A DNA stretch of 64,000 nt. It comes from Lachnospiraceae bacterium (GTDB lineage: Bacteria > Bacillota > Clostridia > Lachnospirales > Lachnospiraceae). Under the pieces are notes generated by a model. It did no database searches, was not told where the DNA came from, and saw only the letters and a list, made by a program, of their open reading frames with translations. The position numbers and the translations under genes are program-made. Location: positions 28,530-92,529 of the forward strand of contig JAILLN010000042.1 in the NCBI GenBank assembly GCA_024693135.1, in the 5' to 3' direction. Below are positions 28,201-34,766 of the stretch, one piece after another (the first letter of the stretch is position 1; each line of letters starts with the position of its first letter).

Positions 28201-28880
28201 GAAACGAGCTGGAAGAGGGAAGGGATTATACCTTGAAATATGAGAACAATAAGGAGGCCGGGCTTACCGGGAAGGTTACGATTCGTGGGAAGAAAAACTT
28301 CACGGGAAGCATCCAAAGGGAATTCACCATAAGGAAGCAGACCCTTTCCTGCCTGAATCTCACGGCACCGGATGTGGTCTACCGGAACCGGAACGGGAAT
28401 TATAAAACGAAGCCCGTGCTTTATGACCTGAATGGAAAGAGGCTTGCCGCAGGCACGGATTATGAGAAAACCGTCTCCTATCGGAAGTCTACGGCCTCCG
28501 GGAACGAGGGCACAGAGCCGGGAGACCAGGAAATACTCGAGGCGGGCACATGGCTCATTGTAGTGCTTACCGCAAAGGGAAGCAATTATACCGGACAGGT
28601 GAGCAAGGCCTACCGCGTGGTTTCAAAGAGCATTGGAAAGGCAAGGTTCGTGATCCCGGAGCAGGTCTATGTGCCCGGCGGTGCGGCAGAGCTTACGGAG
28701 GACGATATAGGGAAGATCGTGAGTACGCCTTCCGGCATAAAGACAGAGGTGGTGCCGGGAAGCTACAGGAATAATAAAAGGGCCGGACGGGCAAGCGTCG
28801 TGCTTCACGGCCTGGGGGATTATGGATGTACAAAAACCGTGACCTTCCGGATCCGGCGCAGGAATAAAAAGGGAAGCTGA
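19299..28880 (+). CDS. Giant (3193-residue) exported multidomain surface protein
   Basis: This exported protein has a signal peptide (MKRRRYGKKVLAVLLMAVMML, cleavage near MAG) behind AGGAGGAAGAGGG. Early regions are Ig-like. Near residue 725 and again near 2180 there are carboxypeptidase-regulatory-type modules ('SGRVYARKEGEEIPVPGAVV', 'NPLEGAAVRLYSG'). An unrecognised central region with helical character (~1600-2140) ends in a Gly/Asp/Pro hinge. A chitobiase C-terminal-type domain lies at ~2505-2590 ('PPSGTIF', 'VIYYTLDGTEP', 'TIKAVA'). From ~2610 to the end run repeats 'YNG..M...ELVYNGTMLKE' / 'GTDYTVSY.KN.NAG' also found in the proteins ending at 5956 and 62969. There is no LPXTG, transmembrane tail or SLH domain; the C-terminus is basic (RRRNKKGS). 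A structural or adhesive role is inferred from architecture only. Confidence 0.87.
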   Translation: MKRRRYGKKVLAVLLMAVMMLEMTEPVMAGMKSAEFSGEEFSLASDGGTELVPEAVEELMVEEPEPRDPEGPVEASAGDAFGEGKEEPELPDMGVNYPVSAMNDGDLIFYEFDTPDNWQNNPVSGNVLDLSKKYIAIGSYPYNKQNGMICIGAMPVSSESDIPGSDMVPVVESDEYGKPGTPYPDGLVHLYLGSSGWEDNAKILYYSNRANAGEDGFSLAYMHGNTYYDGKGELRSEVFLLPGQYRFLIYNDDKIYYSGIYEVIDPEGVSSVLGTVDAKLYDVKNPDGSYGVRDASLKGGRDSLTYLSSRSKLFYLDLSGFEKQIGRKLGNNDRVSLIDGSQAGGGHAIWGTSMGIWPLNNLRADDAYKYPHQKEDLEHNRIALEEIQLKTAGQGSKGGGFLQDGHSYRLAVILNSYDQSNQVYLDNKTYQFVDQADGIRIKTTVLPKGHKGEAYTARIEAEPVNKGAEVTWDIIQNKDGTESQLPPGVAKDDSKTGILTLSGILPEADPAQSYRFTLKASEAGGKETRREFIFWYSSEVRFIVSGLDEGEEASLYYKDQNGGNAVYIGSVQNGGNYCDISQGGFTTKDKTFYLCRALASGAIEDAETEIHEDKKTVTMKEASKIQAYSVSVRSTEGTDLSGSVNPALFVSKGDGQRQYFFQDPGNRIRLAENTDTEGLKAFVTCTSTSIWEGYQLEADDGIFTPEIDAASQTITIQIKPRKQNLALSGRVYARKEGEEIPVPGAVVTIVQTLPNGDSLTRAAVSRTSGNEAGGSDAVYRAEGLLEGLPTTLVVYGGDYGKKSLYRKTDGNFSSIDEEGAQRSFDFPAVSQSSAGIDIGEYVGKSIVTLLLEGASEVLSVSGDVIGTGDRSAAMDGYSYSIADFLEPDVYYAGKRALNIRRLGSVSVNVSEDKINALFLLSKEEQSSYGGKKYEAYELSLPGEVREDDALIIKGLPGDQEVKVVSPNGAGKYAIRRISGYGFLDLSKVESAGRMLTGIYTPAGVKVRPFTQTGKQALLPEGAYKLILYPDTCFLPDNVEEISADQALVRDIQIESGKVCPVEGKVPAPESGTYAYLKAPECAGAGEVYEIRGTLHPSKEGVQELYLRANGLQQVIVDGKTLKGETNPHDEYSMIYRGLNLRKEASVRMRIRMPADSEMNEDGNTVLFSAMEYGGDSYRLLSELKTKRKGSITLVLPARADMDVDTGKAEIAFHGKAKPDSTVYIYDNGIPAGFAAADYSGNYSGTLSLMSGGLFHTIRASRIFVENNEDFFDPEAVERHIFCEAGQAILSDIVMNFESRNNYFSLNGLVHMIPGETPKKYMPVGNMKAVYEACLKNVSVYDIKDDQAIKKKAGQGNLENVFLSGLKKIRQIADGDIVYKYPVDSYDLKTHEIKAGTEGYAFFRINTVNGIRIVPAVSYRIDGEDTVTLISGRIDQGPDYTTGVSLVYEPGAEEGYDGGTYFNPTMFERDENGKLVWDEDGYSYDPEQTTKYDHLVMKNTSPYIISSDEIGDFQELRYGDTVQNGLILEKEGGAIIGVSANEAAMEKLKALNNAGLLDGSVSINRLEPGGAYAAGDSIEAVGDGDTGMDLTQKISYEEFMDWDPGEDFVLAGEPETKPATLQGIIEERNRQLLRNMFLMKAAISEDSALREDVTKFGRIEAENARKTSNKDYSLVAYVDYASALDEKMMDKMGYRQSTYDYETEDEKGGKETLKMRIYTATTFYKKNGEIIADPSKQNYDSADAALDTYIFYNPEVEKAEKDPVITADLHPFKWTRIQIASMVPGANSPIYVHGFVAPLPTWTPGKYDASNPLGIIEDTGERQASIASNGIEPVGATKFKPVENTKVGFFGTGFKFDINPKNYSESTWISGAGLALGYFNMFRSAALNRVQKKYSVPGLGKNAKDAKLYEQITFMDGKGSYSMADDTLRIGKIEKFGGKWTMHEPKWFGNETYKVVAKQDIKEVYTTLMRANVSELIGDASLGFTAIGMFKSYTADNPPTTKMLMNDTRQQLTDAMRWVSQNKDLEKEIGTEARQTLMECIVDRMTQLTEVEKNAECADHQAEFSSGDFKKALDGISFVTGIFPFPVCEGISLTTGTLSFLLDAANDNATKNSLKAVIDYGQKHDAFMMILAAYGYPPKKDEEKKEGGGGGEVGPDDPEDPLPIPPPPGPIPGFTPYNAGEEQPQVESIPVQDPSGVVYEAVLSNPLEGAAVRLYSGNAETADGRPWKPEYSIDASSKMAVYYQDGRPVTPNNTASINNTVSKNVPDPNLILPESPAMITGPDGRFRWDVAEGLWYVEAEKPGYNLDGEGKAKPSDSQGDIASTVTENEIKWMPVLPAQLDVNLPMVDRTAPFIIDDPEDRDNIDNVRAQVDGIIITFSKYMDERSLGVSEDKVVIPGGEADRRTVRSAMPDTHYEVYDASGEEIPCTLVLLDSERAPANRTYGGEAPWYTSRIKLSFNEIREDRAGEEVSVRLISGTENFKSYAGTAMSRDYTGTKTTLPVIHTEEPVFSPPSGTIFDKEDEKEITITCATEGAVIYYTLDGTEPLNGMLVSDTAARYDQPVVITKDTTIKAVARRIGYFDSGIVTASYTLKTDEGGKDEGDDEEPKADDFWLTGFHKKLFFTGKKQTQPDIVLHYGDVCLKAGRDYRVSYADNLKAGMARMIFKGMGNYDMTLEYPFEILPVNISANSFEAPDLCVRKPKSGNAKRPKVVLKWNDKALKIGANRDYIMDDSKVDYGKAGTYAILLKGVNNFTGEYPLEYIITENVPISGVKISALKAQEWTGNPIELKAGGTGTVSAGEFVVRYKGKVITKGFTVSFRNNTDAGTARLLLKGTGEDCGDGRGTKLAGTKAVSFKIKGRPMKKVKVTGLPANAVYNGRAQMPAAELVYNGTMLKEGTDYTVSYRKNINAGRASVLFKGKGGYAGTLKKTFVIGKLAFSDTLPSLTVSVGDAPYAKGGAKSAVKLCLSGNELEEGRDYTLKYENNKEAGLTGKVTIRGKKNFTGSIQREFTIRKQTLSCLNLTAPDVVYRNRNGNYKTKPVLYDLNGKRLAAGTDYEKTVSYRKSTASGNEGTEPGDQEILEAGTWLIVVLTAKGSNYTGQVSKAYRVVSKSIGKARFVIPEQVYVPGGAAELTEDDIGKIVSTPSGIKTEVVPGSYRNNKRAGRASVVLHGLGDYGCTKTVTFRIRRRNKKGS

Positions 28881-28952
28881 GACATCTGGCATATGCCGGC
28901 ATTCCATGTTATGATTCTCCTGTTGGACAGATTGTGAAGAAACGGGGATTAG

Positions 28953-28962
28953 TTGACATAAT
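28953..28962 (+). promoter_or_regulatory. TTGACATAA repeat core abutting the kinase start codon
   Basis: TTGACATAA (28953-28961) is followed by one base and the ATG at 28963. It matches the core of the repeats at 18680-19192. The only purine-rich stretch, GGGG at 28944-28947, is 15 nt from the ATG, so translation initiation may be weak. Confidence 0.5.
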
Positions 28963-29556
28963 ATGGACCGCATCAGAGAAGAAGCAGAACAGATACGGGA
29001 TTTCCTCCTGAAGCACCCCCTGCGCCGGGAAGGCAGGCGCCTGGTGGTGGCCATTGACGGCAGATGCGCTTCGGGGAAGACCTCCGTGGCCAGGATCCTG
29101 GCCGGGGATGAGGGCTTTAAGGTCTTTCATATGGATGATTATTTCCCGAGGCCCGAGCAGAGGACCCCGGAACGCCTGGCAGCTCCGGGCGGGAATGTGG
29201 ATCATGAAAGGGCGGCGGAGGAGATATTGAAGCCCTTGAAGGAGGGAGCCGGGTTGATCCGGCACAGAGCCTATGACTGCCGTCTCCAGGCCGTGAAGGA
29301 GCCGGTAACGGACGAGGCCGGGGATTATAATATCCTGGAGGGCTCGTATTCCTGCCATCCGGCTCTTTGGGATCATTATGATGTCCGCATTTTCCTTACG
29401 GTGCCGGAAAAGGTGCAGGCGAAGCGGATCCTGGAGAGGGAGGGGGAGAGGGCAGAGGCCTTTTTTGCGAAGTGGATCCCCATGGAGGAAGCCTATTTCA
29501 CGCACTTTAAGATCGGGGAGCGCTGCGATCTGGTGATCGATACGGGCAGGGAATAA
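28963..29556 (+). CDS. Uridine-kinase-like P-loop kinase
   Basis: This 197-residue cytosolic protein has the P-loop 'AIDGRCASGKTS' (~31-42) and a kinase Asp pair in 'FHMDDYFPRPEQRTPERLA', split by family pattern (uridine kinase/phosphoribulokinase-like). 'ILEGSYSCHPAL' matches the region where such kinases bind substrate, and an Arg-rich lid 'KRILEREGERAEAFFAKW' follows. The likely role is ATP-dependent phosphorylation of a nucleoside or another small alcohol. True uridine kinases are ~210 residues with other substrate residues, so the substrate is open. It converges on the guanine deaminase gene with 6 bp between the stops. An imperfect inverted repeat, GGCAG (29545) with CTGCC (29576), sits between them. 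Confidence 0.78.
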   Translation: MDRIREEAEQIRDFLLKHPLRREGRRLVVAIDGRCASGKTSVARILAGDEGFKVFHMDDYFPRPEQRTPERLAAPGGNVDHERAAEEILKPLKEGAGLIRHRAYDCRLQAVKEPVTDEAGDYNILEGSYSCHPALWDHYDVRIFLTVPEKVQAKRILEREGERAEAFFAKWIPMEEAYFTHFKIGERCDLVIDTGRE

Positions 29557-29562
29557 GGAGCA

Positions 29563-30852
29563 TTAAAAAAGCCTTCTGCCGGATACATATTTCCCTTTGA
29601 TCTGTCTTTCATCCCCGAGGTAGACCATCCGTTCTGCCCGTTCCGAAACCGTCAAGTCTTCTCTTGCGGTCGGGATGGCCATATCATCGATGATCAGGGC
29701 ATCAAACAGGTACCCCTCCTCCAGGCTTCCCGCCCTGCCCCAAAAAGCGCCCCCGCCCTTAGTGGCAAGGTAGAATGCTCCCGCAAAGGTTAAGGGCCTT
29801 ACCGTCTCCTCATAGAGGCGGAAGCGGAGCTTTGAAGCATGGATCGCTGCCCGGATGGCTGAGAACATGGAAGAGGTGGATCCGCCGGCTACATCCGAGG
29901 CAAGCCCAGCCTTGAGCCCGAGCTCCAGATATTTTGTCATGGGAGCCGCGCCGGAGCAGAGATTGATATTCGATTCCGGACTATGGGCGATCAACACATT
30001 GTTTTCCTTAAGCATTGCCGTTTCCGTATCATCGCTCCAGACACAATGGGCCATGATGCAGGGAATGTCTTTTTCCATCAAGCCGCTTTGCTTATAGCTG
30101 TCCGCGTAGCAGGATATGTCCGGCTCCAGCTTCTTCACCCATTCGATCTCGGAAGGATTTTCGGAAAGATGGGACTGCACGGGCACCCCGTATTCCTTCG
30201 CAAGCTCTGCAAGCCCCGTCATCAGGGCTCTTGTGCAGGAGGGCGTAAAGCGGGGCGTCAGGATCGGGCGCGTCCTCCGGAAGGCCGCCTGATTTACGGC
30301 ATCAAGCCATTCCTTTGTCTGCTTCAATGATTCCCCGGTATCCTCCACATAATCATCCGGAACATTTCTGTCCATGTTTACCTTGCCCGCAAAGGTTTCC
30401 AGGCCGCTTTCTTCCAGCATTTCCATGAGGCGCAGGGTGGCCTCCTTATGGGAGGTCGCAAAAATGCAGGCTCTTGCCGTAGCGCCTTGGCGAAGGTCAT
30501 CCGTGAAGAGCCGGTAAGCCTTTTCCGCATAGGAAAGATCGCTGTATTTTGCCTCTTCCGGGAAGACATAGGTATTGAGCCAGGGCAGGAGCTCCATATC
30601 CATGCCGGTGCCCCGGAAAGAATACTGGGGAGCATGAATATGCAGATCGACCAGTCCGGGCATGATCAGCTTTCCCTTGGTTTCCACCACAGGCAGGGGC
30701 CGATATGCTTCCGGAAGCTTTTCAAATACCCCTGCGGATATGCCGTTTATGCAGACGGCATAGGCATCCTCAAAGGCACAAAGCTCCTTTGCATTTTTGC
30801 TGTATATTACCGATCCGTGAAGGACGAAGCTGTTTTCATGGGTTTCGTTCAT
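29563..30852 (-). CDS. guaD: Guanine deaminase
   Basis: This 429-residue enzyme hydrolyses guanine to xanthine and ammonia in purine salvage or catabolism. It belongs to the metal-dependent amidohydrolases. Visible are the first metal pair 'GLVDLHIHAPQYSFRG' (HxH, with the guanine-deaminase-type APQ), 'PRFTPSCT', the metal His in 'VQSHLSENPSE', 'IMAHCVW' and the Asp in 'GLASDVAGGSTSSMF'. Length matches bacterial GuaD. ATG 30852 has AAGGAGGAG upstream. It is transcribed away from the PNP operon; the two sets share a 226-bp divergent control region. Confidence that it is GuaD rather than another amidohydrolase is high because of the HAPQY segment. Confidence 0.88.
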   Translation of the reverse strand: MNETHENSFVLHGSVIYSKNAKELCAFEDAYAVCINGISAGVFEKLPEAYRPLPVVETKGKLIMPGLVDLHIHAPQYSFRGTGMDMELLPWLNTYVFPEEAKYSDLSYAEKAYRLFTDDLRQGATARACIFATSHKEATLRLMEMLEESGLETFAGKVNMDRNVPDDYVEDTGESLKQTKEWLDAVNQAAFRRTRPILTPRFTPSCTRALMTGLAELAKEYGVPVQSHLSENPSEIEWVKKLEPDISCYADSYKQSGLMEKDIPCIMAHCVWSDDTETAMLKENNVLIAHSPESNINLCSGAAPMTKYLELGLKAGLASDVAGGSTSSMFSAIRAAIHASKLRFRLYEETVRPLTFAGAFYLATKGGGAFWGRAGSLEEGYLFDALIIDDMAIPTAREDLTVSERAERMVYLGDERQIKGKYVSGRRLF

Positions 30853-30913
30853 CTTTGATGCTCCTCCTTTTTCATGCCGAAGCCGGCGGTAAGGGTTCCT
30901 CTCTGACCGTTAT

Positions 30914-30942
30914 AGAATACAGAAAGATGCAGGATGATTCAA
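30914..30942 (-). promoter_or_regulatory. Promoter of guaD
   Basis: On the minus strand TTGAAT (30942-30937) and TATTCT (30919-30914) are separated by 17 bp, about 60 bp before the guaD start codon. Confidence 0.55.
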
Positions 30943-31017
30943 GTGGAGAGGCATGAACGGAAAAGGCTTTGGCCTGGCAGGCGTTTCTTGAATGTGATCC
31001 GGACAGAGCGGCTTGAT

Positions 31018-31046
31018 TTGAGTTTCAAAGGGGAAAATGGTATGAT
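31018..31046 (+). promoter_or_regulatory. Promoter of the purine/methylthioadenosine salvage operon
   Basis: TTGAGT (31018-31023) and TATGAT (31041-31046) with 17-bp spacing, 32 bp before the ATG at 31079. I see no purine riboswitch between promoter and gene; the leader is too short. Confidence 0.6.
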
Positions 31047-31078
31047 AGTAGGACATATTTGGATTTAAAGAGGTTGAC

Positions 31079-31375
31079 ATGGATAATAACGACATTGAGC
31101 TGTTCTGTACGACAGAGCAAAAGACGAAGGACGAGCTGGTAAGCCTTCTGGTGAAGGGGGGCATTTCCTATCTGGAAAAATGGGAGAAGATCTCCATTTT
31201 TAAGCGCAGGGATTACGGCGGAGCCAAGGAGCTCTGCGTGATCTATGTGAATGGAAATCAGAAGGAAAAGGCCCTGGATATCCTGAGGGAATATAATGCG
31301 GAAAAGGCCGCCGAAAACCGGAGGAGGGCATCTGCCGCAAAGCGCAGGAGAGAAAGGAAGGCCGAGGATGAGTGA
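31079..31375 (+). CDS. Small DUF2007-like protein
   Basis: This 98-residue cytosolic protein has a ferredoxin-like pattern (residues 5-70): 'ELFCTTEQKTKDELVSLLVKG', split by family pattern, then 'GISYLEKW' and 'KELCVIYVNGNQKEKALDIL'. That resembles the small DUF2007 'putative signal-transducing' proteins. Residues 76-98 are strongly basic (RRRASAAKRRRERK). ATG 31079 has AAAGAGG 5 nt upstream, and the sequence AGGTTGACAT across the start matches the TTGACATAA repeat core. Its stop overlaps the PNP start by 8 bp, so the two are translationally coupled. Function unknown. Confidence 0.72.
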   Translation: MDNNDIELFCTTEQKTKDELVSLLVKGGISYLEKWEKISIFKRRDYGGAKELCVIYVNGNQKEKALDILREYNAEKAAENRRRASAAKRRRERKAEDE

Positions 31376-32189
31376 GGCATATAGGAAGCTTCTTGCCTGC
31401 GTGGAGGCAGTGAGGAAGCGGACGGATTTTGTGCCAGAGGTGGCGCTGGTGCTTGGCTCCGGCCTTGGGGATTATGCACGGAACATGAAGGTGGAGTACG
31501 AGATCCCTTATCAGGAGATCGAGGGCTTCCCGGTATCCACGGCACCCGGCCATGACGGAAGGTTCATCTTCGGCGAGATCGCCGGGCGGAAGGTGGCCTG
31601 CATGAAGGGCAGGGTGCATTATTATGAGGGCTATTCCATCACGGACGTGGTGCTTCCCATCCGGGTCATGAGGCTTCTGGGAGCGGAGATCCTTCTTCTG
31701 ACCAATGCCTCCGGCGGGATCCGGGACGGCCTTAAGCCTGGTGATTTCATGATGCTCACTGACCATATCTCTTCCTTCGGGGTAAATCCCCTCATCGGGG
31801 AGAATATGGAGGAGCTTGGCTCCAGGTTCCCGGATATGTCGGAGATCTATGACCGGGGGCTTCGGGAAAAGATCCGAAAGGCGGCAGGGCAGCTGGGGAT
31901 CGAGCTCAAGGAGGGAGTCTATGTGCAGGCTACTGGCCCTTCCTATGAGTCGCCTGCAGAGATAAGGATGTTTAAGCTTCTGGGGGCGGATGCCGTGGGC
32001 ATGAGCACGGTGCCGGAGGCCATAGCCGGGAATCATTGCGGATACCGCATCGCCGCGATCTCCTGCATCAGCAATCTGGCAGCGGGCATCGCGGAGCATC
32101 CCCTTACCTTGGAGGAGGTCCTGGAGGCAGGCAGGGAAGCGGCGCCTTTATTTGAAAAACTGGTGACCGCGTCCATCGCATCGTTTTGA
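31368..32189 (+). CDS. Purine nucleoside phosphorylase
   Basis: This 273-residue enzyme cleaves purine nucleosides with phosphate to a free base and (deoxy)ribose 1-phosphate. It is the trimeric PNP type: 'VALVLGSGLGDYA' (phosphate loop), 'HDGRFIFGEIAGRKVACMKG', split by family pattern, 'GRVHYYEGYS', 'LLLTNASGGI', and 'GPSYESPAEIRM' with 'GMSTVPEAI'. Length is normal (~270-285). The start at ATG 31368 was chosen over an upstream in-frame ATG because it gives the family N-terminus and overlaps the 98-residue gene. Together with the MtnA and MtaD-like genes downstream it probably also accepts 5'-methylthioinosine; that is inference from context. Confidence 0.9.
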   Translation: MSEAYRKLLACVEAVRKRTDFVPEVALVLGSGLGDYARNMKVEYEIPYQEIEGFPVSTAPGHDGRFIFGEIAGRKVACMKGRVHYYEGYSITDVVLPIRVMRLLGAEILLLTNASGGIRDGLKPGDFMMLTDHISSFGVNPLIGENMEELGSRFPDMSEIYDRGLREKIRKAAGQLGIELKEGVYVQATGPSYESPAEIRMFKLLGADAVGMSTVPEAIAGNHCGYRIAAISCISNLAAGIAEHPLTLEEVLEAGREAAPLFEKLVTASIASF

Positions 32190-32270
32190 AACAGGCGTTA
32201 TCCATAGAGCTTGCGAGCGGGGTCAGGCACGGGGAGTGTCAGGGACATCCGTCTGCTGGAGGAGGAAGGA

Positions 32271-33332
32271 ATGGAATACAGGCCAAGCGACCCGGTGAGG
32301 CTTAATGAAGCCGGCGACCGGATCATCATCATAGACCAGACGAAGCTTCCGGGGGAGATCCTCTGCCGGGAGATCGAAAAGCGTGAAGAAATGTGCGATG
32401 CCATCAAGTCCCTTGCGGTCAGGGGGGCTCCCTGCATCGGGATCTTTGCCGGATACTGCATGGCCGTGCTTGCCGGGCAGGAGGCCAAGAAGCAGAAAGA
32501 CTTTGAGGGCTTTGCTTCTGCCCTGGCGGAGGCATCGGCCTATCTTAACAGCAGCCGGCCCACTGCGGTGAATCTGAGCTGGGCCCTAAAGCGGCAGGAG
32601 ACCGTGATCGAAGGGTGCAGGCAGGAGGCGTCGGTTTCGGAGGCGGTCAAGCGGCTTTATGAGGAAGCACGGCGGATCCATGAGGAGGATATCGCCATGT
32701 GCCTTTCCATTTCCGAATATGGGCTCTCCCTGCTAAAAGACGGGGACGGCATCCTGACCCACTGCAATGCAGGGCCTTTAGCCACCAGCCGTTACGGCAC
32801 GGGGCTTGGCCCCATCATCCTGGGACAGGAGAGAGGGATGCACTTCCATGTCTATTCGGATGAGACAAGGCCGCTGCTTCAAGGAGCGAGGCTTACCGCT
32901 TATGAGATGGTGGAAGCAGGAGTGGATGAGACCGTGATCTGCGACAATATGGCAAGCCTTGTGATGAAGCAGGGAAAGATCGACGCGGTGCTGGTGGGGT
33001 GCGACCGGATCGCCCGTAACGGGGATTTTGCCAATAAGATCGGCACCAGCGGCGTGGCTGTCCTTGCAAAATACTACGGGATCCCCTTCTATGTGCTGGG
33101 ACCGGTTTCCACCATAGATTTAAGCTGTACTTCCGGAGAGGAGATCGTCATCGAGGAGCGGGATGGGGAAGAGATCCGAAGCCTCTGGTATGAGAAGCCC
33201 ATGGCGCCGGAGGGGGCGAAGTTCTTTAATCCGGCCTTCGATGTGACGGACCATTCCCTGGTCACGGCCATCATCACAGACCGCGGCATCCTGAGGGAGC
33301 CTTTTGAGGAATCCATCCGGTCCATTTTTTAA
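32271..33332 (+). CDS. mtnA: Methylthioribose-1-phosphate isomerase
   Basis: This 353-residue cytosolic enzyme converts 5-methylthioribose 1-phosphate to the ribulose form in methionine salvage. It belongs to the eIF2B-alpha-like family. Visible are '[19 protein letters not shown]' near 45, '[19 protein letters not shown]', split by family pattern, containing the catalytic Cys, '[18 protein letters not shown]', '[20 protein letters not shown]' with the catalytic Asp, and 'FNPAFDVT'. Length is normal (~345-355). ATG 32271 follows GGAGGAGGAAGG; the longer upstream frame reads through a repeat-like stretch. PNP lies upstream and the MtaD-like deaminase downstream. No mtnB, mtnC or mtnD is in the window. 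Confidence 0.9.
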   Translation: MEYRPSDPVRLNEAGDRIIIIDQTKLPGEILCREIEKREEMCDAIKSLAVRGAPCIGIFAGYCMAVLAGQEAKKQKDFEGFASALAEASAYLNSSRPTAVNLSWALKRQETVIEGCRQEASVSEAVKRLYEEARRIHEEDIAMCLSISEYGLSLLKDGDGILTHCNAGPLATSRYGTGLGPIILGQERGMHFHVYSDETRPLLQGARLTAYEMVEAGVDETVICDNMASLVMKQGKIDAVLVGCDRIARNGDFANKIGTSGVAVLAKYYGIPFYVLGPVSTIDLSCTSGEEIVIEERDGEEIRSLWYEKPMAPEGAKFFNPAFDVTDHSLVTAIITDRGILREPFEESIRSIF

Positions 33333-33443
33333 TATCCCTTTTCAAAATAGGGCGATGATAACCTGCCATAGGGAATCAATAGGGAATAACGGGGGAACCA
33401 TTTTCCGGAGGGAGACAACAAATATAGAAGGAGGGGAAAAGAG

Positions 33444-34760
33444 ATGAACATTCGGTTTTACAATGCCAGGATCCTGACCATGGCGGATGGATTTCGTATC
33501 ATCGAAAACGGGGAGATCGGGATCTCGGAGGGCAGGATCCTTTTTGTGGGGCCAAAGGGCGCCTTGGAGGCGTATGAAAAGGAGCATCCTTCAGAGGTGC
33601 CTGCCTGGGACAGGGAAAGCGACCTGAAGGGAAATCTTCTGATGCCCGGCTTCAAGAATGCTCATACCCATTCGGCCATGACCTTCCTGCGCTCGATCGC
33701 GGAGGACCTGCCTCTGGAGCGGTGGCTGGAGGAGGCGGTATTTCCCAGGGAAGCCAAGCTTACCGCGGACGACATCTATCATTGCACGAAGCTTGCCATC
33801 CTGGAATACCTGACTTCCGGGATCACGGCGGTATTTGACATGTATCTGGATCCCATCGCCGCGGCCAATGCGGCTTCCGAATGCGGCTTCCGCTTCGTAC
33901 AGGTAAGCCCGATGATGAGCGGACCCAAGCATAACGACCAGATCCTCAAGCACCAGGAGGAGCTCTACCAGAAGCTCAACCATCTTGACGGCCTGAATTC
34001 TGCTTTTTTTGGCTTCCATGCGGAATATACGAATTCGGATGAGCTTTTGCAGGGGCTTTCGGAGCTTGCCAAAAAATACAAGTCTCCCATATTCGCCCAT
34101 AATTCAGAGACACAGAAGGAAGTGAGGGACTGCAAGAAGCGCCATGACGGCCTCACTCCTACGGAATATTTTGATTCCCTGGGGCTTTTTGAGTATGGAG
34201 GCGGGGGATATCACTGTGTCTGGCTTTCGAAGCATGACATCGAGATCTTCCAGCAGAGGGGGCTTTCCGTGATCACGAATTCCGGCTCGAATGTGAAGCT
34301 TGCCAGCGGCATCGCCCCGGTCGCGGATTTCCTGAAGGAAGGGATCAATGTGGCGCTGGGCACCGACGGACCTGCGAGCAACAACAGCCTGGACATGTTC
34401 CGGGAGATGTTCCTTACTGCCGGATTGGCGAAGATCCTGGAAAAGAATGCCTCGGCCGTGGACGGGAATAAGGTGCTTTCCATGGCGACATTGGGGGGAG
34501 CAAAGGCCATGGGGCTTACGGACTGTGATGTTTTGGCTCCGGGGAAGAAGGCGGACCTGATCGAGATCGACCTGGACCAGCCCAATATGCAGCCTCTCAA
34601 TGACATTACGAGAAACCTGGTATATTCCGGATGCAAATCCAATGTCAAAATGACCATGATCGACGGGAAGATCCTTTACGAGGACGGAGAGTTTATGATC
34701 GGGGAGGATCCGGAGAAGATCTATGCCAAGGTCAAGGACGTGATCGAAAGGATCGGGTAG
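33444..34760 (+). CDS. mtaD: 5'-methylthioadenosine/S-adenosylhomocysteine deaminase-like amidohydrolase
   Basis: This 438-residue metal-dependent hydrolase belongs to the MtaD/SsnA branch. It would deaminate methylthioadenosine or S-adenosylhomocysteine to the inosine analogue. Visible are 'LLMPGFKNAHTHSAMTFLR' (HxH metal ligands and the Met of MtaD), 'GITAVFDMYLDP', 'FHAEYTNSD', 'IFAHNSETQKE', 'YHCVWLSKHDIEI' and 'ALGTDGPASNNSLDMFREM'. Length fits. AGAAGGAGGGG precedes ATG 33444. The position after PNP and mtnA supports methylthioadenosine as substrate, since deamination would supply methylthioinosine to PNP. The next gene starts 6 bp after its stop. Confidence 0.84.
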   Translation: MNIRFYNARILTMADGFRIIENGEIGISEGRILFVGPKGALEAYEKEHPSEVPAWDRESDLKGNLLMPGFKNAHTHSAMTFLRSIAEDLPLERWLEEAVFPREAKLTADDIYHCTKLAILEYLTSGITAVFDMYLDPIAAANAASECGFRFVQVSPMMSGPKHNDQILKHQEELYQKLNHLDGLNSAFFGFHAEYTNSDELLQGLSELAKKYKSPIFAHNSETQKEVRDCKKRHDGLTPTEYFDSLGLFEYGGGGYHCVWLSKHDIEIFQQRGLSVITNSGSNVKLASGIAPVADFLKEGINVALGTDGPASNNSLDMFREMFLTAGLAKILEKNASAVDGNKVLSMATLGGAKAMGLTDCDVLAPGKKADLIEIDLDQPNMQPLNDITRNLVYSGCKSNVKMTMIDGKILYEDGEFMIGEDPEKIYAKVKDVIERIG

Positions 34761-34766
34761 GCTTCC

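Noticed and set aside
30853..31078. Purine riboswitch between guaD and the PNP operon
   Set aside because: No aptamer-like three-way-junction sequence was seen, and both promoters leave leaders too short for one.
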